Notes: a model not told the origin generated them from the letters alone. A DNA stretch of 64,000 bases from Desulfitobacterium hafniense DCB-2 (GCF_000021925.1 NC_011830.1:1698501-1762500), one strand, 5' to 3'; positions 40,833 through 50,602 are shown, numbered from the stretch's first letter. Program-made: numbers and translations.

Positions 40833-42908
40833 CTACCCCATCTTGACCAAATTGACGAAACAATTGTTATAAGCAATGCCAGGGCTTCCTGAGAAGATTT
40901 GTCCCAGATCGGTACTCTCAAAACTAAGCAGGGTATTGATTAGTGTGTTATGGATATCTTCTGTCCCCATATAAGTGAGCACGATATCAGGTGGGAGGCT
41001 GAGGGAGAAGGAAACGGGCAATTCCAGTTCACCCATTTCATTATATACTTTCGCCAGATCCCCTTCCGCCAGGTTCTTTTGCTTGCCGGTATCAGGATGA
41101 ATGAGGAGTAAAGGGAGGTTTTCCAAACGCCGCAATAAATCGATAGTGTAAAACTGAGAGTTTAGAGTGATGGGGGAGCGGGAAACCATTAAACGGAATG
41201 GATAAGAACGTGATGAGACAGGCTGGTCAACAGGAATGGGCAGGGGAGGGGTTTGATGGAAGGCGGCTGTAAAGGAGTAAAATTCATAGAGTCCGGAGGC
41301 CGTAGGAAATTGACGATCCTGCCAGGGGACAGCCGGCAGGTTCACTCGGGCAGGGTTATGGGCCAGTTCGCGGTAGTCGGTGATGCCCAGAAAATCATTG
41401 AGTGAAGTAAATTCCTGGGTCAGCCATGTCCGGGGATCTCCGTGCAAGGGAAAAGAGCTTAAACCCGGCTTGAGCTGATGAAGCACGGAGGCCAGCCCGT
41501 GCATTATGGCAAAATCCGACTTGCTTTCTCCTAAAGGGGGAATGGCTTGCTGATTAATCGCCGCACCATAATGCCAAAATGATATCACCACATCTTCAAA
41601 TTCAAAAGGAGAAGAAACAGGCAGTACATAATCAGCCATCTGGGCGGTGGCCGAGAGAGTTTGCTCAGCGACAACCACAGTATCAATCGTTTTCAAGGCC
41701 TGGATAAGTTGTGCCGGGTCGGGGTCCTGGGCCACCGGGTTGCGTCCGGCAACCCACAGGAATTTTAAAGGCGGATCAAGGGTATCCAAATGCGTATACC
41801 AATCGGTCCCCAGAATCCGATGGCCGGTGTTACCTTCATTGTTTTCAGATAAACCCTGCCTTATTCCGTAAGGCAAACGAAGCTGACCGTACTTACCGGC
41901 ATGGAGTAACTGTTCATAGGAAGTATAATGCACATTGCCGCCGGAAATACCGATGTTGCCGGTTAAGGCGGCCAGGCAGTCAATGATTCTGGCGTTTTGT
42001 CCGCCGGAGGGACCCCGTTGAATGCCAGGGCCCAACCTGATCGTAGCGGGTTTGATGGTACCATACAAACGTGCCAACTCGTACAGTTCGGCGAGGGGAA
42101 TACCCGTAGAAGATGAAACCTGGTTGAGATCGACGGTTTCCAAATAATCACGGTATTCAGGCCAGCCAAAGGTGAAGTTATCTAAAAATTCATGGTCGAT
42201 GAGATTTTCCTCAACCAGGATCTTGGCAAGCCCCAAAGCCAGATCGCCATCTGCTCCCGGGCGTATCCGATAATAAATATCACTGCGGGCAGCGGTAGAG
42301 GTGAAGATGGGATCGATCACAACAACGATGGCTCCTTGGTCCTGAGCCTCAAAAATATAACGCATCTGGTGGATGGCCGTCCAGGCCGGATTCGCCCCCC
42401 AAATGAGAATGAGCCGGGAGTTCTTCATATCTTCAGGAAGGGGTTTTTTTAGAGCACCATAATTCAGAATAAAAGCGTCGGTTCCGGCAGATACACAGGG
42501 GTTGCCCATAAGGGCGGTGATCGGACCCAAGGAACTGAAAAAACCTTCTACACTCTGGCTTAAAAGACCGGTAGTTCCCAAGAATTTATTCATACTGACC
42601 GGCAATAGACTGCCATACTCTTGTGCTATGCCCACCAGTTTGTTCCCGATTTCCAGGAAAGCCTGTTCCCAGGAAATCCTCTGCCAATTTCCACTCCCTT
42701 TTCCTTGCTGTTTAAGGGGATAAAGAACCCGGTCGGGAGAGTAGACCAGCTCTTTCAGTGCATAGCCCTTGGCGCAGATTTTCCCCCGGGTATAAGGATC
42801 CCGGGGATCACCTTTTATGCCGATAATCCGGCTGTCGGCGACATCGGTCAGGAGGCGGCATGAGGCGGGACAATCGGCAGTGCAGACATTGCAGTAGGTC
42901 TGAGCCAT
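40833..42908 (-). CDS. Cytoplasmic molybdopterin oxidoreductase with candidate Cys ligand
   Basis: A 691-aa DMSO-reductase-family protein without a Tat signal. The [4Fe-4S] motif is C6-x2-C9-x3-C13-x31-C45. The likely Mo/W ligand is C138 in MGNPCVSAGTD, a position similar to the ligand Cys of acetylene hydratase and polysulfide-reductase-type enzymes. Further family segments are LILIWGANPAWT, VVVIDPIFTSTAARSD and GLAKILVEENLIDHEF. AATGGAGGTATC precedes the ATG. The cytoplasmic location, a soluble ferredoxin partner and a PucR regulator suggest a catabolic hydratase/reductase or dehydrogenase rather than a respiratory terminal reductase. The substrate is unknown. Confidence 0.88.
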   Translation of the reverse strand: MAQTYCNVCTADCPASCRLLTDVADSRIIGIKGDPRDPYTRGKICAKGYALKELVYSPDRVLYPLKQQGKGSGNWQRISWEQAFLEIGNKLVGIAQEYGSLLPVSMNKFLGTTGLLSQSVEGFFSSLGPITALMGNPCVSAGTDAFILNYGALKKPLPEDMKNSRLILIWGANPAWTAIHQMRYIFEAQDQGAIVVVIDPIFTSTAARSDIYYRIRPGADGDLALGLAKILVEENLIDHEFLDNFTFGWPEYRDYLETVDLNQVSSSTGIPLAELYELARLYGTIKPATIRLGPGIQRGPSGGQNARIIDCLAALTGNIGISGGNVHYTSYEQLLHAGKYGQLRLPYGIRQGLSENNEGNTGHRILGTDWYTHLDTLDPPLKFLWVAGRNPVAQDPDPAQLIQALKTIDTVVVAEQTLSATAQMADYVLPVSSPFEFEDVVISFWHYGAAINQQAIPPLGESKSDFAIMHGLASVLHQLKPGLSSFPLHGDPRTWLTQEFTSLNDFLGITDYRELAHNPARVNLPAVPWQDRQFPTASGLYEFYSFTAAFHQTPPLPIPVDQPVSSRSYPFRLMVSRSPITLNSQFYTIDLLRRLENLPLLLIHPDTGKQKNLAEGDLAKVYNEMGELELPVSFSLSLPPDIVLTYMGTEDIHNTLINTLLSFESTDLGQIFSGSPGIAYNNCFVNLVKMG

Positions 42909-43215
42909 CTTATTGATACCTCCATTTATTGGGGGAAGATATTAAAAATTCACCTCATTTTATCAGAATTTGCCGGCGAATTCACCCTTTCAGGAACCAA
43001 GAAAGTGATAATGTGGTTTATCACAATCCAGATACTTTTAAAATGTCATTTTCCACACAGGTTGTAATGAGGGGGGAATTAACAAGGGAGCTACTGTGTT
43101 TTTTACAAATAAAAGAGGCAATTCATGGATTTTCCTACAGAAGAGAAAGAAAGTATAAAAACGAAATAGCTTTAGCGAAAGTTTTAATACTTAATACCAA
43201 AAAGAAAGGAAAATC
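42909..43215. other. Divergent regulatory spacer between two molybdoenzyme operons
   Basis: A 307-bp intergenic region with no supported gene. It must hold the promoters of the PucR operon and of respiratory module 1. The inverted repeat at 43005-43024 is its only clear element. Confidence 0.5.
43005..43024. promoter_or_regulatory. GTGATAA/TTATCAC inverted repeat, candidate operator
   Basis: GTGATAA (43005-43011) and TTATCAC (43018-43024) are exact inverted copies separated by TGTGGT. The spacing and sequence resemble a Crp/Fnr-type site (TGTGA/TCACA or TTGAT/ATCAA) shared by the two divergent operons. Confidence 0.5.
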
Positions 43216-45585
43216 ATGATGAACATTTCGAGACGTAACTTCATTAAGGGTGGTGTGGCTGGAACAGCAACACTGGGATTGTCCGGCAGCTTGCTCTTTG
43301 CCGACAGATGGTTGCGCCCCGCCACCGCGGCAAGCGATTCTGAAGAAAGGATAGCCTATACGTATCACCCCCCGGGCTGTGGTGGCCGCTGTGCGTATAA
43401 ATGCACAGTGCGGGACGGTAAGCTGGTAAAGATTGAACCGAATGATTGGCCGGATCACCGGTATTCCGTGCTCTGCACAAGAGGGCTGAGCGAACTGCAG
43501 CGGGTGTACAGCCCTGACCGTCTCCAAACTCCTTTGAAAAGAGTAGGGGAAAGGGGGGAAGGCAAATTTGTTCCGATCTCCTGGGATGAGGCGATTACAA
43601 CGGTTGCGGACAAATTTAAAGAATTGCACAGCCAATATGGCGGCAAATCCATTTTGAAGATGATTTCGGCAAATCAGGAATATACGATGCCCCTTTTGTC
43701 ATCCTTGTTAGGAATTCCCGTTGCCCTGGAAACGTCCATCGATACCGGAATTGCCAGCGGGGTTGAAGAAGTAACCGGGGATGCTCCTTTTGGTTATGCC
43801 ATGCATGAGATTACAGACTGGGTCAATGCCAAGACCATCATCCTGATCGCCTGCAATATTCTTGAAACGACAGTCGCCGACTCCCAATTCTTTTTTGACG
43901 CTCAGGAGGCAGGTGCCAAAATTATTGTCATCGACCCCAACTACAGTACGACGGCGACGAAAGCCGACCAATGGATTCCGATCAGACCAGGTTCCGACCC
44001 GGCTCTGCTCTTAGGGATGATTAACCACATCCTTGCCAATGACTGGTATAATCACGACTTCATGCAGAAGAATACCTCCGCGCCCTTTTTAATCAGAGAG
44101 GATAATCAGCACTTGCTCCGGCAAAATGACTCTGCCGACGGGCCTGCCCAGAATCCGTTTATGGTATGGGACGCACTCAGCAATTCGGCGCAGCCTTATA
44201 ACGCTACTGGAGTTCAGCCTGAATTAGAAGGAGAATTCACGGTCAACGGGGTAAAGGTCAAAACCGTCATGTCGGCATTAAAGGAACAAATGAAGCACTA
44301 TACGCCGGCCTGGGCCGCTGAGATGACAGAAATACCGGAACAGATCATCATCGACTTAACCCGGCAATATGCTCAGGGCGGCCCGGGCTATCTGGGCTGG
44401 GGGTTTGGCGGAGCGGAGAAGATTTCCAACAGCGATATCTTTGGGCATGCCGCAGCCATCCTCGGTTCGCTGACCGGTAATTTCGGGCGGGTCGGGGGAG
44501 GCGTGGGCAATGCGCTGTTTCATAAGTACAATTGGGGCTTGGTTACAAAACTTGGCGCCTGGTCTTTGCCGCCTCAGTTTAAGATCCCGCCCATGGAAAT
44601 CCCTACGACCCTTATGGGGACTCAGCCGAATTCTGTCAAAGCCGTTCTCAACCTTGGCAACAGCTTCCAGCAGCATTTTGCTAATTTTCATCATGCTGAG
44701 GCATGGTTAAAGCAATTGGAATTTGTGGTTACGGTGGACATATTTGACAATGCCAGTGTCGCCTACTCCGATATTGTCCTTCCCATCGGCAGCTGTTTTG
44801 AGAGCAACTATGAGATCACCCGCTTCCAAGTGAACAGAAACCATGCTCTTCTTTCTGAAAAAGTCATTGAACCCCTCTTTGAAAGCAAAAGCGATTTTGA
44901 GATCGAAAAACTATTGGCCGCCCGATTTGGACTTGAAGAATACATGCCCAAAACTCCGGAGGATTATATACGAGCCCAGTTGAATTCCCCCGATCCTTTT
45001 TTGAAGGGAATCACAGTGGAAGCCCTTAAAGCCAATAAGTTCATTATGCGTTTGAATTGCCCGACGGAACCTTGCATAGGCCACTTGGATCAGAAGTACA
45101 AGACGCCATCCGGGAAACTGGAGATCTATAATGAAGCCATGATCGAGTTCGCGCAAGCTTTACCGGCCTATGAAGAACCGGTGGAATTGAGTTCGGAGTT
45201 AAAGCAAAAGTATCCGCTGCAATTTGCTCAGTACCGTTCCCGGTTCCATGTTCATTCCCAGTTCATGAGAGTTTCCTGGATTCGGCAGTTTTGCCCCGAA
45301 CCAAGGCTGGAGCTCAACCCCCTTGACGCCAAGAGCAGAGGATTGGCCAATGGGGATCTGGTTGAGGTGTTCAATGACCGGGGCAAACTGAAGGCCCGCT
45401 GCAAGTTTATGGACTCCCTCCGACCCGGGTCGGTCAGGATGGAAGAAGGCTGGTGGTCGAAAGATATGCCTGAGGGAGATATCAACTATTTAACCAATGA
45501 CACTTTTAATCCCCGTGGATTTAAGCGGAAATACGGTCCGATCCTTCCTTTTTATGACACTTTGGTTGAAGTGAAGAAAGCTTAA
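43216..45585 (+). CDS. Tat-exported molybdopterin oxidoreductase, module 1 catalytic subunit
   Basis: A 789-aa DMSO-reductase-family protein. The Tat motif SRRNFIKG is at residues 5-12, with a hydrophobic stretch to about 30. The [4Fe-4S] motif is C55-x3-C59-x3-C63-x23-C87. The region around the Mo ligand reads LETSIDTGIASG (171-182) without Cys; Asp or Ser there could bind Mo. The later PNYSTTATKADQWIPIRPGS and the C-terminal RLELNPLDAKSRGLANGDLV are family standards. AAAGGA precedes the start. The next genes encode an FeS subunit (13 bp), an NrfD anchor and a TorD chaperone, so this is a membrane-bound respiratory complex. The substrate is unknown. Confidence 0.92.
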   Translation: MMNISRRNFIKGGVAGTATLGLSGSLLFADRWLRPATAASDSEERIAYTYHPPGCGGRCAYKCTVRDGKLVKIEPNDWPDHRYSVLCTRGLSELQRVYSPDRLQTPLKRVGERGEGKFVPISWDEAITTVADKFKELHSQYGGKSILKMISANQEYTMPLLSSLLGIPVALETSIDTGIASGVEEVTGDAPFGYAMHEITDWVNAKTIILIACNILETTVADSQFFFDAQEAGAKIIVIDPNYSTTATKADQWIPIRPGSDPALLLGMINHILANDWYNHDFMQKNTSAPFLIREDNQHLLRQNDSADGPAQNPFMVWDALSNSAQPYNATGVQPELEGEFTVNGVKVKTVMSALKEQMKHYTPAWAAEMTEIPEQIIIDLTRQYAQGGPGYLGWGFGGAEKISNSDIFGHAAAILGSLTGNFGRVGGGVGNALFHKYNWGLVTKLGAWSLPPQFKIPPMEIPTTLMGTQPNSVKAVLNLGNSFQQHFANFHHAEAWLKQLEFVVTVDIFDNASVAYSDIVLPIGSCFESNYEITRFQVNRNHALLSEKVIEPLFESKSDFEIEKLLAARFGLEEYMPKTPEDYIRAQLNSPDPFLKGITVEALKANKFIMRLNCPTEPCIGHLDQKYKTPSGKLEIYNEAMIEFAQALPAYEEPVELSSELKQKYPLQFAQYRSRFHVHSQFMRVSWIRQFCPEPRLELNPLDAKSRGLANGDLVEVFNDRGKLKARCKFMDSLRPGSVRMEEGWWSKDMPEGDINYLTNDTFNPRGFKRKYGPILPFYDTLVEVKKA

Positions 45586-45598
45586 GGGGTGAAGAAAG

Positions 45599-46219
45599 AT
45601 GTCCAAGAAATTAGGAATGGTGATTGATTTAAAGCGTTGTACAGGATGCACCACGTGCGCCAATGCGTGCAAGATGCAGAATAATGTCCCCATGGGCATG
45701 TTATGGAACCGTGTGCTCACGGAAGGCGGGGAAGAGTATGATACGGCCGCAGGGGTCTACCCCCATGTGCAAAGGCGTTTCCTGCCGGTTGCCTGCCAGC
45801 ATTGCGAAAATGCCGCCTGTGTTAAGGTCTGCCCGGTAGGTGCTACCTATAAAGATGAGTCGGGCAGGGTAGTGATTAATTACGACAGATGCATTGGCTG
45901 CCGCTTCTGCATGGCCGCCTGCCCCTATAATGCCCGGGTATTTAACTGGGAGGAACCGGTGCGTGATCCTGGCTTTAACTATGGGGATAAAGATGTGCCC
46001 CTTCGCAAAGTGGGTGTCGTGGAAAAATGCTCAATGTGCAAGGAGCGCACCGACACTGACTTAGAACCGATGTGTGTAAAGTGTTGCCCGGCCAAAGCCC
46101 GGAAATTCGGTGATTTGAATGATCCGGATAGTGAAGTTTCCCGCTTGATTCGGGAGAGGCATGGCGAGCAGCTTTTAGCGGAAAAAGGGACGAAGCCGCA
46201 AGTATATTATTTGGATTAG
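45599..46219 (+). CDS. Four-cluster ferredoxin subunit, module 1
   Basis: A 206-aa electron-transfer subunit. The cysteine groups are CTGCTTCANACK, CQHCENAACVKVCP, CIGCRFCMAACP and CSMCKERTDTDLEPMCVKCCP, as in PsrB/TtrB/NrfC. The insertion FNWEEPVRDPGFNYGDKDVP between groups 3 and 4 is typical of subunits that pair with NrfD-type anchors. It lies between the catalytic and NrfD genes, with GGGGTGAAGAAAG before its ATG. Confidence 0.93.
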   Translation: MSKKLGMVIDLKRCTGCTTCANACKMQNNVPMGMLWNRVLTEGGEEYDTAAGVYPHVQRRFLPVACQHCENAACVKVCPVGATYKDESGRVVINYDRCIGCRFCMAACPYNARVFNWEEPVRDPGFNYGDKDVPLRKVGVVEKCSMCKERTDTDLEPMCVKCCPAKARKFGDLNDPDSEVSRLIRERHGEQLLAEKGTKPQVYYLD

Positions 46220-46236
46220 AAGGAAGGTATCGTTGG

Positions 46237-47442
46237 ATGGATAAGAAGGGAAACCTAACTATGGGAAGGGTAGTGTTGGGGCTGTTAACTCTAATGGGCA
46301 TAGGAGCCTGGGCTTTCCAGCTGGTCAATGGACTTGGGGTAACAGGAATGAATAATGTCGTTACCTGGGGATCCTATATCGCCATGTTCATGCTCTTTGT
46401 GGGTCTTTCCGCCGGGGGGCTGATTGTATCTTCTTCGGCGACGGTATTCAATATCCCGTCCTTTAAAGTTGTAGCGAAGCCTGCAGTCATTCTTTCTACG
46501 GTCTGTATTATGATCGCCGGGATATTCATTATTGTGGATATTGGCAGCCCGTGGCGGATTTGCAATTTAATCCTGCATCCTCAATTTCGTTCGCCTTTGA
46601 TGTGGGATGTGGTGGTCATTACCTTGTACCTGGCGTTGAATCTGGTCTACCTCTATTTCATGAGCCGATCGGAGCCCGATGAAAGGAAGTTAAAGATTAT
46701 TTCCAGAATCGCCCTGCCGACGGCAGTCTTGGTCCACTCCGTCACAGCTTGGATTTTTGGTTTGCAGATAGCCCGCGCAGGCTGGCACAGTGCTCTGATG
46801 GCACCTCTATTCGTTGCCTCGGCCTTGGATTCAGGACTGGCGTTATTGATTATCGCCTTGTTGGCCTTGAACAGATTGAAACTATTTGCAGTGGAGAAAA
46901 AACTGATTGGGACTTTAGCCGGCCTTCTCGTTACCTGTGTTGCCGTTGATGCTTTTTTCGTCTTCTCAGAAGTTCTGACGATGCTTTATCCGGGAGAAGA
47001 GTCGACCATGGCTGTATTAAGGGAAATGACCGGCGGGTTTGCTGCTCCGTTTTTCTGGGGGGAAATCATCCTTGGCTTTATCCTGCCCTTTATGATTCTG
47101 GTATTTAAGAAGAACAGAGAGAATACGAATTATGTTATTTTTGCTTCGGCAATCGTGATTTTAGGAGTATTTTGCAAACGCTTCTGGTTGCTGTTTTCCT
47201 CGTTTATCCATCCTAATGTTCAAGGGGCTCCCGGTGTTACCTATGGAAAATTTACTGAAAACATTGGAGATATGTGGTCCCTTCATGGCAGTTATGCGCC
47301 AACCTGGGTTGAATTGGCCATCATCATCGGCATGCTGTCCATGGGTGCCTTGCTCTTCTCGTACCTCAGCAGCCGGTTTCTTTTAGGAAGAGCCGACTTC
47401 ATACCAACGGTGAAGCAAGGACAAGCAGCGGAGAACAAATAA
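46237..47442 (+). CDS. NrfD/PsrC-like membrane subunit, module 1
   Basis: A 401-aa integral membrane protein with nine or ten hydrophobic segments. It contains the NrfD-type VTWGSYIAMFMLFVGLSAGG near residues 45-65 and SPLMWDVVVITLYLALNL. NrfD subunits exchange electrons with menaquinol/menaquinone and, in related complexes, may support proton movement. It starts 17 bp after the FeS gene with AAGGAAGG upstream. It is larger than the DmsC-type anchors of the other operons in the window. Confidence 0.92.
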   Translation: MDKKGNLTMGRVVLGLLTLMGIGAWAFQLVNGLGVTGMNNVVTWGSYIAMFMLFVGLSAGGLIVSSSATVFNIPSFKVVAKPAVILSTVCIMIAGIFIIVDIGSPWRICNLILHPQFRSPLMWDVVVITLYLALNLVYLYFMSRSEPDERKLKIISRIALPTAVLVHSVTAWIFGLQIARAGWHSALMAPLFVASALDSGLALLIIALLALNRLKLFAVEKKLIGTLAGLLVTCVAVDAFFVFSEVLTMLYPGEESTMAVLREMTGGFAAPFFWGEIILGFILPFMILVFKKNRENTNYVIFASAIVILGVFCKRFWLLFSSFIHPNVQGAPGVTYGKFTENIGDMWSLHGSYAPTWVELAIIIGMLSMGALLFSYLSSRFLLGRADFIPTVKQGQAAENK

Positions 47443-47477
47443 CCTGCTGAAGGGAAAATGGTCAGAAAGGAGGTGGG

Positions 47478-48173
47478 ATGGTCATGATGTATTCCTGGAC
47501 TGAGGTTTGGAAGTTGCGAACCGAGCTGTATAAGTTTCTGGGCAATTGCTTGTTGGAGCCCCTCGCGGCATCAACGGCAAACACCTTGGACGGAGAAATA
47601 CGGGAAAACTTCCCTTTAGAGCCGGCTAACCGGCAGATGGAGTCCGGGCTGGAGCAGCTAAGAAAATGTACGGCAGATCTTAAGACTATACCGCCAAATG
47701 AAGCCCGGCAAGAAGTTATGGTGGAGTACACCATCCTCTTTTTGGGGCCTGGCCGGCCTAAAGCCCCGCCGTGGGAGTCCGTGTATCGGACGGAAGGGCA
47801 GCTGCTGTTTTCAAGAGCAACGTATGAAGTCAGGAAAATCCTTGCGGACAACGGCTTGGAAATGGTAGAGAAAAACCACCAGCCTGAAGATCATATTGGG
47901 ATTGAATTGCTTGCATTAGCTCTTATGAGTGAGAATGTGCAGGATGTACAGGAACGGAAGGAGCAAAAGACGAGGATTGGCCGGCAGGCCTCCTTTATAG
48001 ATGAACACTTGCTTTCCTGGATTCCCGGCCTTGCCCAGGATGCGAAACAACATGGCAGCCTAGGCTACTATGGGGGATTGATCGAACTGATTTGGGGAAT
48101 TCTCCTCTGGGATCGTGAACTCTTGCAGGAGTTTTTGACTCAGGACGAGGACTTAGCTGACATTTTAGTATAG
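47478..48173 (+). CDS. TorD/DmsD-family chaperone, module 1
   Basis: A 231-aa helical cytoplasmic protein. The TorD-family signature is EYTILFLGPGRPKAPPWESV followed by HIGIELLALALM-type helix. Such chaperones bind the Tat signal of the molybdoenzyme and prevent export until the cofactor is inserted. AAAGGAGGTGGG lies just before ATG 47478; the ATG at 47484 has more usual spacing and is an alternative. It closes module 1. Confidence 0.87.
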   Translation: MVMMYSWTEVWKLRTELYKFLGNCLLEPLAASTANTLDGEIRENFPLEPANRQMESGLEQLRKCTADLKTIPPNEARQEVMVEYTILFLGPGRPKAPPWESVYRTEGQLLFSRATYEVRKILADNGLEMVEKNHQPEDHIGIELLALALMSENVQDVQERKEQKTRIGRQASFIDEHLLSWIPGLAQDAKQHGSLGYYGGLIELIWGILLWDRELLQEFLTQDEDLADILV

Positions 48174-48187
48174 GCATCTGAATTAAT

Positions 48188-48225
48188 GGGGCATAGAGCG
48201 GAGCAATGGTTTCGCTCTATGCCCC
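48188..48225 (+). terminator. Hairpin after module 1
   Basis: GGGGCATAGAGCG (48188-48200) pairs perfectly with CGCTCTATGCCCC (48213-48225). No T-run follows, so it may terminate weakly or stabilise the mRNA end. It separates modules 1 and 2. Confidence 0.5.
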
Positions 48226-48373
48226 GATCTCAAGTCATTCAAGGGATAATGTGTATTTTCACAACGGATCTCCCCGATATTTGGAGTTAGCAACATAGGC
48301 TATTGTTAAGAAAATAACGAATTAATGAGTCGAATAAAGATCAAAGTTGTTTTGTTAAAAAGGAGGTACTTAA

Positions 48374-50578
48374 ATGACTGATGCAAAGGGTAGCAAAGGA
48401 TTTAGCCGCCGCAGTTTCTTAAAGGGTTCAACAGCTTTGGGTTTAAGTATGGGGTTATTTGGCCTGACAGCATGTACGGACAAAAATTCAGGCAGCAAAA
48501 GTGTAATAGGTGTTCAGACCGGAGAAAAAACCTTCACCACTCATACCTGCCCCCGCAATTGCTATGATACCTGTTCTTTGATTGGGGAGAAGGTTGATGG
48601 GCGGATCGTCAGGATTGTCGGCGACCCTAAGAATCCCATAACCGCAGGGACGCCTTGTGTCAAGGGGCAAACCCACATCAATGTGCTTTACCATCCTGAT
48701 CGTATTTTACATCCCCTTAAGCGTGTCGGTAAAAAAGGGGAAGGAAAATGGGAAAAGATTACCTGGGATGAAGCCTATGCTACGATCGTCCAAAAACTTA
48801 AGGAAGCCATCGACCAATACGGTTCAGAATCGATCATGCCCTATAATTTTTCGGGGACCATCGGGTTTGTTCATCAGCATGGTGTTCCCTGGCGGTTTTT
48901 CAATAAGATCGGAGCGACCAATATTACCAGAACGGTATGCAATACCGGTGGCAAGGCGGCGCTGCCCTACACTTATGGCGATTTCTCATCCATCGATCCG
49001 GAAACCTTTGCGAAAACAAAGTGTTATGTTACCTGGGGAACCAATGAATCCTATACCAATGTCCATTCTGTGAAATTCATTCAACAAGCGCGGGATAATG
49101 GGGCCAAACTCATTGTGGTTAATCCCCATCGCCATCCCCTGGCCTCACAAGCGGATTTATTTATTCAGCTTAAACCGGGAACCGATGCCGCCTTTGCCCT
49201 GGGCGTCCAACATATTATCATCAATGAGAACCTTTATGACAAGGACTTTGTCGAAAACTACACGATGGGCTTCGAGGAGCTTAAAAAACAAGTCCAGAAC
49301 TATCCGCCCAGTAAGGTGGCTCAATTATGTGAAGTTACCGAAGAAGAAATAAGGGAATTTGTGAAGATGTATACCCAGGCTAAGCCCTCGATCATTAGAA
49401 TGGGCTTTGGTTTTGAAAGACGGACCCATGGCGGGGGGATGGTCAGAGCTATTTCATTTCTCCCCGCCTTGATGGGAGTTGTCGGTGTCGAAGGTGGGGG
49501 ATTCAGCTATGTTAACTACAATCACTATCCTTTTGACAACAGTTATACGAAACGACCGGATTTAGCCCCCCGCAAGATGCGGACCATTAATATGAATGAA
49601 TTAGGCAAGGCGATTGCCGGAGAGCTTCCCACCACGAAGGAGAATCCGGTGAAAGTATTGATCTGCTTCGGCGGCAATCCGATTCCTTCGGCTCCCAATG
49701 TGAACTTGATCAAGAAAGGATTGGCGAGAGAAGATTTATTCACAGTGGTTCACGAAGTATTTATGACGGATACGGCGGACTATGCCGATATTATCCTCCC
49801 CGCTGCTCATTTTATTGAATTTGAAGATGTCATTGCCGATTATCTCGGTTGGTATGTCCGCTACAGCGAACAAGGGCTGGAGCCCATGGGAGAATCCAAA
49901 TCCAATGTGCAGTTGTTTAATGAGCTGGCCAAACAAATGGGGTTCACTGATGAATGTTTCAATGAAACATCCACCGATATCATTAAGAAGGGGATTCTGA
50001 ATAAGCCCATCTTTAAAGACATCACTTATGAGAATCTGAGGAGAAATCACTGGATCAAGGTGGATTTCGGAAATGTTTTCAGTGACCACAAATTTAATAC
50101 GCCCTCGGGGAAAATCGAATTTTATTCTGAGAATATCACCAAAGCAGGACTGCATCCGGTGGCGGAGTATCTGCCGGAAGAAGAGAGTCAGGACGGTTCT
50201 CCGGACTTATTTGCAAAATACACCATTAACCTCCTGACCCCGGCTTCACCCCAATTGCTGAGCTCACAATGGCATAATGTCCCCTATATCCAGGAAAACC
50301 TGGGTGAGCCCTTTGTCACCATTAATGCCAAGGACGCAGAGGACAGGGGAATTAAAGATGGAGATTATTGTCTGATTCAAAATGACAGGGGGCAGGTCAA
50401 GCTGAAAGCAAAGGTCAGCAATAGTGCAGTTAAAGCAGGCGTGGCGGTGAGCTTCAAGAGCTATTGGAACAAGTATACAGACGGGAATACGATCAATAGC
50501 TTAGCTCCCGACGCGATTGGTGATTTAGACGGAATCTCCACCTATAATACAAATTTAGTGCAAATCACGAAAGCTTGA
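48374..50578 (+). CDS. Tat-exported molybdopterin oxidoreductase (lipoprotein-type), module 2 catalytic subunit
   Basis: A 734-aa DMSO-reductase-family protein. The Tat motif SRRSFLKG is at 11-18, and a lipobox-like LTAC puts a Cys at 34, so it may be lipid-anchored. The [4Fe-4S] motif is C59-x3-C63-x3-C67-x27-C95. The probable Mo/W ligand is C189 in TRTVCNTGGKAA, as in polysulfide/thiosulfate- or acetylene-hydratase-like branches. Also seen are CYVTWGTNESYTN, a NPHRHPLASQADLFI motif and the C-terminal FVTINAKDAEDRGIKDGDYC. AAAAAGGAGGTAC precedes the ATG. It heads a six-gene set through 54897. The substrate is unknown. Confidence 0.9.
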   Translation: MTDAKGSKGFSRRSFLKGSTALGLSMGLFGLTACTDKNSGSKSVIGVQTGEKTFTTHTCPRNCYDTCSLIGEKVDGRIVRIVGDPKNPITAGTPCVKGQTHINVLYHPDRILHPLKRVGKKGEGKWEKITWDEAYATIVQKLKEAIDQYGSESIMPYNFSGTIGFVHQHGVPWRFFNKIGATNITRTVCNTGGKAALPYTYGDFSSIDPETFAKTKCYVTWGTNESYTNVHSVKFIQQARDNGAKLIVVNPHRHPLASQADLFIQLKPGTDAAFALGVQHIIINENLYDKDFVENYTMGFEELKKQVQNYPPSKVAQLCEVTEEEIREFVKMYTQAKPSIIRMGFGFERRTHGGGMVRAISFLPALMGVVGVEGGGFSYVNYNHYPFDNSYTKRPDLAPRKMRTINMNELGKAIAGELPTTKENPVKVLICFGGNPIPSAPNVNLIKKGLAREDLFTVVHEVFMTDTADYADIILPAAHFIEFEDVIADYLGWYVRYSEQGLEPMGESKSNVQLFNELAKQMGFTDECFNETSTDIIKKGILNKPIFKDITYENLRRNHWIKVDFGNVFSDHKFNTPSGKIEFYSENITKAGLHPVAEYLPEEESQDGSPDLFAKYTINLLTPASPQLLSSQWHNVPYIQENLGEPFVTINAKDAEDRGIKDGDYCLIQNDRGQVKLKAKVSNSAVKAGVAVSFKSYWNKYTDGNTINSLAPDAIGDLDGISTYNTNLVQITKA

Positions 50579-50602
50579 TTGATGTGAAAGGAGTCCTGAA
50601 CG

